The position numbers and the translations under genes were made by a program. This document shows positions 27,001 to 34,987 of a stretch of 64,000 nt of DNA, piece by piece. Each line of letters opens with the position of its first letter. The stretch's first letter is position 1. The DNA lies in the NCBI RefSeq assembly GCF_036248275.1, contig NZ_CP109181.1, forward strand, positions 2,852,001 to 2,916,000, in the 5' to 3' direction. This stretch comes from Streptomyces sp. NBC_01716 (GTDB lineage: Bacteria; Actinomycetota; Actinomycetes; Streptomycetales; Streptomycetaceae). The notes under the pieces were generated by a model. It saw only the letters and a program-made list of their open reading frames with translations. It made no database searches and was not told the DNA's origin.

Positions 27001-27416
27001 AGTCGTAGCGGTTCGGTGAAGAGGTCGGCCTCCTGGTGGGCGCGGATCAGCGCGTAACAGAATGAGTGGAACGTGGTCGCTTGCGGCCCCCGCGCACCGC
27101 CGAGCCTGACCGCCGTACGGTCGCGTAGTTCGACCGCCGCCTTGCGGCTGAAGGTGAGGACGAGCATCCGTTCCGGATCGACGCCCCGCGCGACCCGCGC
27201 GGCGACGCTCTCGACGAGCGTGGTCGTCTTCCCCGTGCCCGGACCTGCGAGAACGAGCAGCGGTCCACGATCGTGGTCAACCACAGGGCGCTGTGCTGCG
27301 TCCAGCACAGGAGGATCCACCGGGACCGGCGGTGTACGCACCAGTCGGTACGCGGCGGAGGTCCGCTGCCGTACCCGACGGTGCGGGATACGCCCGGTGG
27401 AAGAGAAGGAGCTCAC
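24009..27416 (-). CDS. adnA: AdnA-like helicase-nuclease subunit with Fe-S nuclease
   Basis: The 1,135-residue protein has a UvrD-type motor (LAGPGTGKTTTL, about 56; DEYQDTDPAQ; SKGLEWRLVVVAG) and a C-terminal RecB-type nuclease with YVVDFKTG. Four cysteines fit a 4Fe-4S nuclease: one in TCSLQWFL and three in CEHCSFRASC. A low-complexity TD/AG repeat (about 470-500) sits between motor motifs. With AdnB it should resect double-strand breaks. GTG 27414-27416 is the first start. Its nuclease Asp and Lys look intact. Confidence 0.92.
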   Translation of the reverse strand: MSSFSSTGRIPHRRVRQRTSAAYRLVRTPPVPVDPPVLDAAQRPVVDHDRGPLLVLAGPGTGKTTTLVESVAARVARGVDPERMLVLTFSRKAAVELRDRTAVRLGGARGPQATTFHSFCYALIRAHQEADLFTEPLRLLSGPEQDVAVRELLTGQLDLEREGRAHIRWPDELRACLTTRGFADEVRAVLARSRELGLGPDSLDVFARRGGRPDWTAAASFLAEYLDVLDMRGVLDYAELVHRAVLLAERPEVAGRLAEQYDAVFVDEYQDTDPAQVRLLRALAGNGRTLVAFGDPDQSIYAFRGADVNGILDFPDAFPRADGSPAPVRVLTTSRRSGAGLLAATRLLTRRMPLNRLPAGKVRAHREPAAVREGGRVETYTYPTASTELENVADILRRAHLEEGVPWREMAVLVRAGGRTIPSVRRALTSAGVPLEIDGDDVPLRHEPAVAPLLTALRAVATAAIRPAYGEIGTETGAEPAVGTEEERAGTETDTDTDTRAGAGAGTAVEGDWLDAETALALLTSPLGGMDAADLRRLGRALRDEERAAGNRVPPPSDTLLARALAEPQRLVTHDPAHARGAQRLGALLSKARDLLAGGGTAEEALWELWDGTPWPGRLERSAQRGGAAGRNADRDLDAVCALFDAAARAEERTGGRGALNFLEEIDAQDIAADTLSGRAVRPDAVRLMTAHRSKGLEWRLVVVAGVQEGLWPDLRRRGSLLEADRIGRDGLAEPLTPGALLTEERRLFYVAATRARERLVVTAVKAPADDGDQPSRFLTELGVEPRDVTGRPRRPLAVAALVAELRATTVDPHATPALRDAAARRLARLAALSDEEGQPLVPAAHPHRWWGLYEPTHSAVPLRDRDQPVALSGSALDQLANTCSLQWFLGREVKADELSTAAQGFGNVVHVLADEVASGRTPADLAVLMERLDSVWDALAFDAPWKSQQEKKHARVALERFLRWHVMDRAGRTPAATEHAFDVTLEAGAYEVRIRGSMDRVERDAQGRAYVVDFKTGKAAPTKEEVAHHPQLAVYQLAVGEGAVDDVFDGHRPEPGGAELVQLRQAAARKEGGEALPKIQAQEPLAGEWVGDLLATAAGRVLDERFTPSTGRHCEHCSFRASCSARPEGQQIVE

Positions 27417-27637
27417 GTGGATCGCCGGTCCTGGAGGGGGTGCTGGTGGTGACGGGGCTTTCTGGGGTGTGTGTGCCGCGAGCTGACGAGGCTACGCCGA
27501 GGGGCGGCGCGGATGCGGCGGGTCCGCCCGATGATCTAGTGGCCGTCGCGCGCGGCACGGTGGCCGCGCCTCGTCATCCGTACGGACCTCAGCAGACACG
27601 CGGGATCTCCCGCCGCGGGGCGAAATGTCAGAAGCTG

Positions 27638-28048
27638 TCAGATGTGAGCAGCATCGCCCGTATCAGGGTCTGTTTCCGGCGGCCGGCCGTCCCATCGCGC
27701 CCGTTTCATATCGAGGCGCGGCAGATGACCTTCGGCGGCGCGCGAGGCCTCCCGCAGTGGAGTGCCCTCCTCGCGGTAGTGGGCCAGCGCCCGCAGCTCA
27801 TGACCGGCCAGCAGCACACCGTCCGAGCGGACCACGCGCCACCAGGGCACGGCCCCGCCGTACAGCGCCATCGCGCGGCCGACCTGCCGGGGACCGCCCT
27901 CGCCCAGCCACTCGGCGACGTCGCCGTACGCCATCACCCGGCCCGGCGGGATCAGGTCGGCGACGTCGAGCACCCGCTCCGCGTACTCGGGCAGCTCTCC
28001 GGGGACCTCGTCGGGTTCGCCCGGCTTGTCGGGCTCGTCGCTCCTCAT
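27638..28048 (-). CDS. Alkyltransferase-like (MGMT-fold) protein
   Basis: The 136-residue protein has the MGMT DNA-binding fold: IPPGRVMAYGDVAEWLG (about 37), RQVGRAMA and then PWWRVVRSDG where the active enzymes have PCHRV. The catalytic cysteine is replaced by Trp, so it should bind O6-alkylguanine without repairing it and recruit excision repair, as other ATL proteins do. ATG 28046-28048 is used; an in-frame ATG lies three codons upstream. It lies upstream of adnA in the same direction. Confidence 0.88.
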   Translation of the reverse strand: MRSDEPDKPGEPDEVPGELPEYAERVLDVADLIPPGRVMAYGDVAEWLGEGGPRQVGRAMALYGGAVPWWRVVRSDGVLLAGHELRALAHYREEGTPLREASRAAEGHLPRLDMKRARWDGRPPETDPDTGDAAHI

Positions 28049-28170
28049 CCGCCCCATCCTGCCCCACGGCACCGACAGTCCGCCCGGTGTGCGGCCCCGC
28101 CCCGGCGGTACGCGCGCGGGCCGTGGGAGGACCGACGCGGTGTTCCCCAATGCACCCTGATACCCCCCTC

Positions 28171-28208
28171 TGTCACCCTGGCGTGCCACCATCGTCCAGG
28201 CGGTGACA
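28171..28208. repeat. Imperfect inverted repeat in a divergent promoter region
   Basis: TGTCACC-CTGG (28171-28181) and CCAGG-CGGTGACA (28196-28208) pair with a two-base bulge. It lies just upstream of the flippase-like gene and could be an operator. Confidence 0.45.
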
Positions 28209-28254
28209 GGTGATACGAGATCAAGAAGACACGGATTCGACGAAGGAGCAGGGC

Positions 28255-31068
28255 GTGCAGCCTCCGACGGTGGCAGGCACCCCTGACGCCGAACCGCGCC
28301 CCGAGGCCCGCCCGGAACAGGCCCCCGACAGCGGTACGGAGACCAAGGCCGGCAGCCACGCCCGTAACGGAAGCTCCGGCACCAGCGCGGGCCACGACAG
28401 CGGCGACGGCACGAACGCCGGCACCGGCGACGGCAAGGGGGACGACGGGAAGGACGTCCCGCCCGGCAGCCACGCCGACCCGCTCTCCGGGGACGAACCG
28501 CTGCTCGCCGCCCGCGTGCACCGCCCTTCCGACCTGCTGCGCCTGCTCATCGGCGTCCTCGCCATCGCCGTCGTCATCGCCCTCTCCGCCTTCGCCCACG
28601 GCACCACGTCCGGTCTCGAACAGGACATCAGCAAGGGCACCGGCCAGGCCCCCGACCTGCTCGTCAAGGTCGCCGGGCTGATCTCCAGCATCGCCGTGCT
28701 GCTCGTCCCGGTCGCCTTCGCGATCGAACGGCTGATCAAACGCGACGGCCTGCGGATCGCGGACGGCGTACTCGCGGCCGTCCTCGCGCACGGCGTCACG
28801 CTCGCCACCGATCTCTGGGTGGCCCGCGCGGCGCCCGGATCCATCCAGGACGCGCTCACGCGCGCGCAGCCCGGCGAAGGGCTCACCGACCCGGTACACG
28901 GCTATCTCGCGCCCGTCATCGCCTATATGACCGCCGTGGGGATGGCCCGCAGACCCCGCTGGCGCGTCGTGCTGTGGGTGGTGCTGCTGCTCGACGCCTT
29001 CGCGATGCTGGTCGCGGGCTACACCACACCGTTCTCGATCATCCTCACCGTGCTGATCGGCTGGACCGTCGCGTACGGCACGCTCTACACGGTCGGCTCG
29101 CCCAACGTACGGCCCACGGGCCAGACGCTGATGGCGGGTCTTCGCCATGTGGGTTTCCGTCCCGTCAGCGCGATGCGCGCCGAGCCGGACGAGACCGGCG
29201 AGACGGCCGAGCAGGGGGAACGGGGCCGCCGCTATCTGGTGACCCTCGACGAGGGCCCACCACTGGACGTCACGGTCGTCGACCGCGAACAGCAGGCGCA
29301 GGGCTTCTTCTACCGGGTCTGGCGCCAGCTCACCCTGCGCTCCATCACCACCCGCCGCTCGATCCCCTCCCTGCGCCAGGCGCTGGAACAGGAAGCGCTC
29401 CTCGCGTACGCCGCCATCGCCGCCGGCGCCAACGCCCCCAAACTGATCGCCACCTCCGAACTCGGTCCCGACGCCGTCATCCTCGTGTACGAGCACATGG
29501 GCGGCCGTTCCCTGGACTCGCTGTCGGACGACGAGATCACCGACGACCTGGTCCGCGGCGCCTGGGAACAGGTCAAGGCGCTCCAGTCGCGCCGGATCGC
29601 CCACCGCAGGCTCACCGGCGACGCGCTGCTGGTCGACGAGGACGGCAAGGTGATCGTCACGGATCTGCGCGGCGGTGAGATCGCCGCGGGCGACGTGGTG
29701 CTGCGGATGGACATCGCGCAGCTCCTCACCACCGTCTCCCTGCGGATCGGCGCCGAACGCGCGGTGGCGACCGCGGTGGACGTCCTCGGTCCCGACACGG
29801 TCGCCGACTGTCTGCCGCTGCTCCAGCCGATCGCGCTCAGCCGGTCCACGCGCACGACACTGCGCCGGCTCGCCCGTGAGCGGTCCCAGCGCGAGCGCGA
29901 CGCGGTACTGCGCGCGTCGGAGGCGGCCAGGCACGCCCGTACGACGGACATGCCGGAGGCGAGCACCGACGCCGAGCGCAAGGCCGCCCGGCGGTCGCTG
30001 CGCGCGGAGAAGCAGGCCGAGAAGAAGGCGATGGACGACGCGCTCGACGAGGTGCGCGAGGAGGATCTGCTCTCCCAGATCCGCGGACAGGTCCTGCTGA
30101 TCAGACCGCAGGCACCGGTCGAGCCGGTCCGTCTGGAGCGCATCAGACCGCGCACGCTCGTCAGCATCATCGCCGGTGCGATCGCCGCGTACTTCCTGCT
30201 CTCGCAGCTCGCCGGCATCGACTTCGGCAATGTCTTCGGCCGCACGCACTGGGGCTGGGTGGCCGCCGCGGTCCTGTTCTCCAGCCTCAGCTATCTCGCC
30301 GCCGCGATGAGCCTGCTGGGCTTCGTACCGGAGCGCGTGAGCTTCCTTAAGACGGTCGTCGCGCAGGTCGCCGGGTCCTTCGTCAAGATCGTCGCCCCGG
30401 CGGCGGTCGGCGGGGTGGCACTCAACACCCGCTTCCTGCAACGCTCGGGCGTACGCCCAGGGCTCGCCGTGGCCAGCGTCGGCGCCTCACAGCTGTTCGG
30501 TCTCGGCGCGCACATCCTGCTGCTGCTCGCGTTCGGCTATCTCACCGGTACGGAGAAGACGACCTCGCTCACGCCGTCGAGGACGGTCATCGCCGGGCTG
30601 CTGACCGTCGCCGTGCTGGTGCTGGTCGTCACCGCCATCCCGTTCCTCAGGAAGTTCGTGGTGACCCGGCTGCGCTCGCTGTTCGCGGGCGTGGTGCCGC
30701 GCATGCTGGACGTGCTCCAGCGGCCGATGAAGCTCGTCACGGGCATCGGCGGGATGCTGCTGCTGACCGGTCTGTTCGTGATGTGCCTGGACGCGTCGAT
30801 CCGGGCCTTCGACGACGGCAATCAGCAGCTGAGTTACGCGAGCCTCGCCGTGGTGTTCCTCGCCGGCAACGCGCTGGGGTCGGCGGCGCCGACGCCTGGC
30901 GGTGTGGGCGCCGTCGAGGGCGCGCTGACGATCGGTCTGATCGCGACGGGCGTTCCCAAGGAGGTCGCGGCGCCGGCGGTGCTGCTGTACCGGATGATGA
31001 CCCTGTGGCTGCCGGTGCTGCCCGGGTGGATCTGCTTCAACCATCTGACGCGCAAGGGAGCTCTCTGA
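28255..31068 (+). CDS. Large membrane protein: N-terminal multi-span, kinase-like middle, C-terminal flippase-like (UPF0104) domain
   Basis: The 937-residue protein has a polar N-terminus, about six membrane helices (about 88-290), a cytoplasmic kinase-like region (about 300-560, with HRRLTGDALLVDEDG and VIVTDLRGG where a kinase has its catalytic and metal loops) and a C-terminal eight-or-so-helix domain of the lysylphosphatidylglycerol-flippase type. The kinase loops are degenerate, lacking HxD and DFG. The GTG at 28255 with AAGGAGCAGGGC is preferred over GTG 28210. A lipid or polysaccharide export role is inferred. Confidence 0.85.
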   Translation: MQPPTVAGTPDAEPRPEARPEQAPDSGTETKAGSHARNGSSGTSAGHDSGDGTNAGTGDGKGDDGKDVPPGSHADPLSGDEPLLAARVHRPSDLLRLLIGVLAIAVVIALSAFAHGTTSGLEQDISKGTGQAPDLLVKVAGLISSIAVLLVPVAFAIERLIKRDGLRIADGVLAAVLAHGVTLATDLWVARAAPGSIQDALTRAQPGEGLTDPVHGYLAPVIAYMTAVGMARRPRWRVVLWVVLLLDAFAMLVAGYTTPFSIILTVLIGWTVAYGTLYTVGSPNVRPTGQTLMAGLRHVGFRPVSAMRAEPDETGETAEQGERGRRYLVTLDEGPPLDVTVVDREQQAQGFFYRVWRQLTLRSITTRRSIPSLRQALEQEALLAYAAIAAGANAPKLIATSELGPDAVILVYEHMGGRSLDSLSDDEITDDLVRGAWEQVKALQSRRIAHRRLTGDALLVDEDGKVIVTDLRGGEIAAGDVVLRMDIAQLLTTVSLRIGAERAVATAVDVLGPDTVADCLPLLQPIALSRSTRTTLRRLARERSQRERDAVLRASEAARHARTTDMPEASTDAERKAARRSLRAEKQAEKKAMDDALDEVREEDLLSQIRGQVLLIRPQAPVEPVRLERIRPRTLVSIIAGAIAAYFLLSQLAGIDFGNVFGRTHWGWVAAAVLFSSLSYLAAAMSLLGFVPERVSFLKTVVAQVAGSFVKIVAPAAVGGVALNTRFLQRSGVRPGLAVASVGASQLFGLGAHILLLLAFGYLTGTEKTTSLTPSRTVIAGLLTVAVLVLVVTAIPFLRKFVVTRLRSLFAGVVPRMLDVLQRPMKLVTGIGGMLLLTGLFVMCLDASIRAFDDGNQQLSYASLAVVFLAGNALGSAAPTPGGVGAVEGALTIGLIATGVPKEVAAPAVLLYRMMTLWLPVLPGWICFNHLTRKGAL

Positions 31069-31075
31069 CGCCGTT

Positions 31076-31113
31076 CCGGGAGCCCCCTCGGCCTCCTCCG
31101 AGGGGGCTCCCGG
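31076..31113 (+). terminator. 16-bp perfect hairpin after the flippase-like gene
   Basis: Arms 31076-31091 and 31098-31113 are exact complements around CCTCCT, starting 8 bp after the stop. There is no T-run. Confidence 0.75.
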
Positions 31114-31181
31114 AGCGGCGGTCACCACCCGGCTGGCCCCCGGGCCGCGCGCGGCTCCCAGGCACGAAGCACCATGGGGGG

Positions 31182-32846
31182 ATGCCGATGCCCTTCTTCT
31201 CCGCTTCCCTCGCACCGGCCCGGCGCCGCCGCCGGGCGCTGACCGCTGCCACGGCCGTCACCGTCGCCACGCTGCTGGCCGCCGCCGGATGCTCCGACTC
31301 CGGCGGTGGCGGCAGCGGCCAGGCGGGGCAGAACAGCCAGAACGACCAGGACGGTCAGAGCAGGACCGGCAAGGGCGACAAGACCGCCCCGCCCGCGGAC
31401 CTGACGTCCCAGAAACTGGACTGGAAGGGCTGCCCGACCCCGTCGGCGGCCGAGGGCGGCGGTACGGCTCCGTCGCCGCTGCCCGGCGGCACCAAGTGGG
31501 AGTGCGCCACCATGGCCGCGCCGCTCAACTACGCGAAGCCCAAGGGCGCCACCATCGATCTGGCCCTGATCCGGGCGAAGTCCAGCGACCCCGACAAGCG
31601 CATCGGCTCCCTCGTCTTCAACTTCGGCGGGCCCGGCGGCTCCGGTGTGACCGGACTGCCCTCCTTCGGCAAGGACTACGAGAAGCTGCGCACCCGCTAC
31701 GACCTGGTCAGCTTCGACCCGCGCGGCGTCGGCCGCAGCGAGCCCGTCGAGTGCAAGAACGACAAGCAGCTCGACGCGTACTACGCGGGGGACATGACCC
31801 CGGACGACAGCGCCGAGGAGAAGTCGTACGTCGCCGGCCTCAAGTGGTACGCGGGCGGCTGCGAGCGCGACTCCGGCAAGGAACTCCCGTACGTCGGCAC
31901 CGTCAACGCCGCACGCGACATGGACCTGATGCGCCAGGTCCTCGGGGACGACAAGCTCAACTACTTCGGCATCTCGTACGGCACCGAGCTGGGCGGCGTC
32001 TACGCGCATCTGTTCCCGAAGTCCGTGGGCCACGCCGTCTTCGACGCCGTCGTGGACCCGACCGAGGGCGCCGAACAGGGCTCGCTCGGCCAGGCCGAGG
32101 GCTTCCAGCTCGCCCTCACCAACTTCGCGAAGGACTGTGTGAGCCGGGGCGACGCGTGCCAGCTGCCGGGCAGCACCCCGAAGGAGATCGAGAACTTCAT
32201 CGTGGAGCTTCAGGACCGGCTCGACAAGAAGCCGATCAACGGCCTGGGGAGCCGGCGGCTCACCGAGACCCAGGCCACCAACGGCATTGCCCAGGCGCTC
32301 TATTCGAAGGAGTTCTGGCCGCTGCTGGAACAGGGTCTGGCCGAGGCCGACGGCGGTAGCGGCGCGCTGCTGCTCGTCCTGTCGGACGCGATGAACGGCC
32401 GCAACGAGAAGGGCCAGTACAGCAACATCCAGGCGGCCAACGCCGCGGTCAACTGCGTGGACTCCAAGGAGCGCTTCACGCTCGCGCAGACGAAGGCGAA
32501 GATCCCCGAATTCCGTCAGGCGTCGCCGGTCTTCGGCGAGTTCCTCGGCTGGGGTCTGCTGGGCTGCTCCGAGTGGCCGGTGCCCGGCGCGTCGGACAAG
32601 ACCGATGTCAGCGCGCCGGGTTCGGCCCCGATCCTGGTCATCGGCAACACCGGTGACCCGGCGACGCCGTTCGCGGGCGCGCAGGCGATGGCGAAGGCGC
32701 TCGGCAAGGGCGTCGGGGTCGAGCTGGTGTACGAGGGTCAGGGGCACGGCTCGTACAACAGCGGCAGCAAGTGCGTGCAGAACGCCGTCAACGGCTATCT
32801 GCTCGACAACAAGGTGCCGAAGAACGGGACGGTCTGCCGGCAGTGA
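31182..32846 (+). CDS. Secreted lipoprotein tripeptidyl aminopeptidase-type alpha/beta hydrolase
   Basis: The 554-residue protein has a lipoprotein signal with lipobox LAAAGC (Cys37), a glycine/serine linker and an alpha/beta hydrolase fold of the SlpD/tripeptidyl aminopeptidase type. The oxyanion strand is FNFGGPGGSG, the nucleophile lies in YFGISYGTELGG and the catalytic His in GQGHGSYN. It should cleave tripeptides from protein N-termini at the cell surface. ATG 31182 and ATG 31188 are both possible starts. Confidence 0.92.
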   Translation: MPMPFFSASLAPARRRRRALTAATAVTVATLLAAAGCSDSGGGGSGQAGQNSQNDQDGQSRTGKGDKTAPPADLTSQKLDWKGCPTPSAAEGGGTAPSPLPGGTKWECATMAAPLNYAKPKGATIDLALIRAKSSDPDKRIGSLVFNFGGPGGSGVTGLPSFGKDYEKLRTRYDLVSFDPRGVGRSEPVECKNDKQLDAYYAGDMTPDDSAEEKSYVAGLKWYAGGCERDSGKELPYVGTVNAARDMDLMRQVLGDDKLNYFGISYGTELGGVYAHLFPKSVGHAVFDAVVDPTEGAEQGSLGQAEGFQLALTNFAKDCVSRGDACQLPGSTPKEIENFIVELQDRLDKKPINGLGSRRLTETQATNGIAQALYSKEFWPLLEQGLAEADGGSGALLLVLSDAMNGRNEKGQYSNIQAANAAVNCVDSKERFTLAQTKAKIPEFRQASPVFGEFLGWGLLGCSEWPVPGASDKTDVSAPGSAPILVIGNTGDPATPFAGAQAMAKALGKGVGVELVYEGQGHGSYNSGSKCVQNAVNGYLLDNKVPKNGTVCRQ

Positions 32847-32912
32847 CCGCGCGCGCGGGGGGCTCGAAGCTCGCCCGCATACGTCCCGCGTGCGTCAGTC
32901 CCGCATACGTAA

Positions 32913-32947
32913 GGAGGCCGGTTCACGAGATACGTGGACCGGCCTCC
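32913..32947. terminator. Bidirectional terminator between hydrolase and moeZ
   Basis: GGAGGCCGGT (32913-32922) pairs with 32938-32947 and the inner CACG pairs with CGTG. It lies between convergent genes. Confidence 0.85.
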
Positions 32948-32975
32948 CGGTGGATATGTCACGCGGCGGATCAAC

Positions 32976-34154
32976 TCAGTAGATCGGCTTCTCCGGCTCG
33001 ATCTGGTTGACCCAGCCCACCACTCCGCCGCCGACGTGCACGGCGTCGGCGAAGCCCGCGGACTTCAGCACTGCCAGCACTTCCGCACTGCGGACACCCG
33101 TCTTGCAGTTCAAGACGATCTTCTTGTCCTGCGGCAGATCCTGGAGCGCGTTCCCCATCAGGAACTCGTTCTTGGGGACCAGCCTGGCGCCCGGGATGGA
33201 GACGATCTCGAACTCGTTCGGCTCCCGCACATCGATGAGCTCGATGTTCTCGCCGTCGTCGATCCACTCCTTGAGCTGCTTGGGAGTGATCGTCGAACCG
33301 GCCGCCGCCACCTGCGCCTCCTCGGACACGACGCCGCAGAAGGCCTCGTAGTCGATGAGCTCGGTGACGGTCGGGTTCTCACCGCAGACCGCGCAGTCCG
33401 GGTCCTTGCGGACCTTGACCTGGCGGTACTGCATCTCCAGCGCGTCGTAGATCATCAGCCGGCCGACCAGCGGCTCGCCGATGCCCGCGAGGAGCTTGAT
33501 CGCCTCGTTGACCTGGATGGACCCGATCGACGCGCACAGCACGCCGAGGACGCCGCCCTCGGCGCAGCTCGGCACCATGCCGGGCGGCGGCGGCTCCGGG
33601 TAGAGGCAGCGGTAGCAGGGACCGTGCTCGGACCAGAAGACGCTCGCCTGACCGTCGAAGCGGTAGATCGAGCCCCATACGTACGGCTTGCCCAGCAGCA
33701 CACACGCGTCGTTGACCAGATAGCGGGTGGCGAAGTTGTCCGTGCCGTCCACGATCAGGTCGTACTGGGAGAAGATCTCCATGACGTTCTCGGACTCCAG
33801 CCGCTCCTCGTGAAGGACGACCTTCACCAGAGGGTTGATGCCGAGGACGGAATCACGTGCGGACGCGGCCTTCGAGCGGCCGATGTCCGCCTGGCTGTGG
33901 ATGATCTGCCGCTGGAGATTCGACTCGTCGACCTCGTCGAACTCCACGATGCCGAGCGTTCCGACACCGGCCGCGGCCAGATACATGAGCGCGGGCGAGC
34001 CGAGCCCGCCGGCGCCCACGACGAGCACCTTCGCGTTCTTCAGCCGCTTCTGCCCGTCCATCCCGACGTCCGGGATGATCAGATGACGGGAGTACCTGCG
34101 GACCTCGTCGACGGTGAGCTCGGCAGCGGGCTCGACCAGGGGTGGCAGCGACAC
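32976..34154 (-). CDS. moeZ: Adenylyltransferase/sulfurtransferase MoeZ
   Basis: The 392-residue protein has an E1-type adenylation domain (VLVVGAGGLGSPAL about 43-56; CxxC pairs in CYRCLYPEPPPPG and DPDCAVCG binding zinc) and a C-terminal rhodanese domain with the active loop VLNCKTGVRSAEVL. MoeZ adenylates and thiolates ubiquitin-like sulfur carriers (MoaD, ThiS, CysO) for molybdopterin, thiamine and cysteine or thiotemplate products. GTG 34152-34154 follows GAGGTCCCT. moaE lies elsewhere in the window. Confidence 0.95.
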   Translation of the reverse strand: MSLPPLVEPAAELTVDEVRRYSRHLIIPDVGMDGQKRLKNAKVLVVGAGGLGSPALMYLAAAGVGTLGIVEFDEVDESNLQRQIIHSQADIGRSKAASARDSVLGINPLVKVVLHEERLESENVMEIFSQYDLIVDGTDNFATRYLVNDACVLLGKPYVWGSIYRFDGQASVFWSEHGPCYRCLYPEPPPPGMVPSCAEGGVLGVLCASIGSIQVNEAIKLLAGIGEPLVGRLMIYDALEMQYRQVKVRKDPDCAVCGENPTVTELIDYEAFCGVVSEEAQVAAAGSTITPKQLKEWIDDGENIELIDVREPNEFEIVSIPGARLVPKNEFLMGNALQDLPQDKKIVLNCKTGVRSAEVLAVLKSAGFADAVHVGGGVVGWVNQIEPEKPIY

Positions 34155-34225
34155 AGGGACCTCAACAGGGGATTGGTCGGTTGGTCAGTACGTTTGTTCC
34201 TCCAGTAACACTGCCACGCGCCTTC

Positions 34226-34987
34226 TCATTCCGAGACACCCGGTCCGATCTGCGAGACGATTTCGTCCCAGTAGCCGGGCAGAGCCGCGAATGGGCTGAT
34301 CTGTCCGGTTCGCTCGTCGTGATCGCCGCGGTCGGTGAAGAAGATCGTCCCCGCCCCCTGCCAGCGCGCGATCCGCATCGCCTCGTCCAGATGGCTGCGG
34401 GGCACCCCGTACACGAGATGCGCGAAGCGCTCGGGCGGATGGTCCGCCGTCCACTCGGGAACCTGTGACCAGCGGTAGTCCGTCCACGGTCCGCGGAAGG
34501 TGACCAACTGGTCGGCGATGTCGGCGTATCCGTCGTACGGATGCGTCCCGTGGCCGAGGACCAGATGTCCGCCGGGCGCGACCGTGTCCAGCGTCGCCGC
34601 CGTGAGCCTGACGTCGGGCAGGTACGAGGCTTGCGCCGGACACCGGTCCAGATAGAAGCCGTCGACGCGGTACCAGTCGTGGAAGTCGTGCGCCTCGGTG
34701 ATGAGTTCGCCGAAGCTCCGGGCACCGTACGCGAGATCGAGATGCCCGAGCACGCGCACGCCCGCGTTCCTGAGCCGGCCCGCGGCCTCCAGACAGTGCG
34801 GGTCCGGCATACTCCCTGGCCCCTCCGCGACGTTGAGCACGGCCCAGTGCAACGGCGTTCCCGGGCGGGTCAGTTCGGCCCACTCGACCTGGGCGAGCAG
34901 CGGATGCGCGTAACCGGGGACGCCGAAGCCGAGTCCGGCGGCGCCGGTGGCCGACCGGCTGCTGCCCGCGGTCGTCAGATGCGACAT
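34226..34987 (-). CDS. Spherulin-4 (GH135-like) family protein
   Basis: The 253-residue protein has a TIM-barrel-like arrangement with FGVPGYAHPLL, VLGHLDLAYG, the acidic motif VDGFYLDRCP (about 108-117) and LVLGHGTHPYDGY, which I recognise as the spherulin-4 family. The fungal Sph3 member (GH135) cuts galactosaminogalactan. No signal peptide is visible, so export or an intracellular role is open. ATG 34985-34987 has GGAGG; it overlaps the epimerase gene by 13 bp. With the neighbours it suggests an amino-sugar polymer pathway. Confidence 0.82.
   Translation of the reverse strand: MSHLTTAGSSRSATGAAGLGFGVPGYAHPLLAQVEWAELTRPGTPLHWAVLNVAEGPGSMPDPHCLEAAGRLRNAGVRVLGHLDLAYGARSFGELITEAHDFHDWYRVDGFYLDRCPAQASYLPDVRLTAATLDTVAPGGHLVLGHGTHPYDGYADIADQLVTFRGPWTDYRWSQVPEWTADHPPERFAHLVYGVPRSHLDEAMRIARWQGAGTIFFTDRGDHDERTGQISPFAALPGYWDEIVSQIGPGVSE

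Noticed and set aside
23925..27008. Plus-strand ORF of 1,027 codons opposite adnA
   Set aside because: It is an antisense shadow with arginine/glycine/valine-rich noise and no start signal.
28045..30441. Minus-strand ORF of 798 codons opposite the flippase-like gene
   Set aside because: It is antisense to a gene with clear membrane helices; its translation is histidine/arginine-rich noise.
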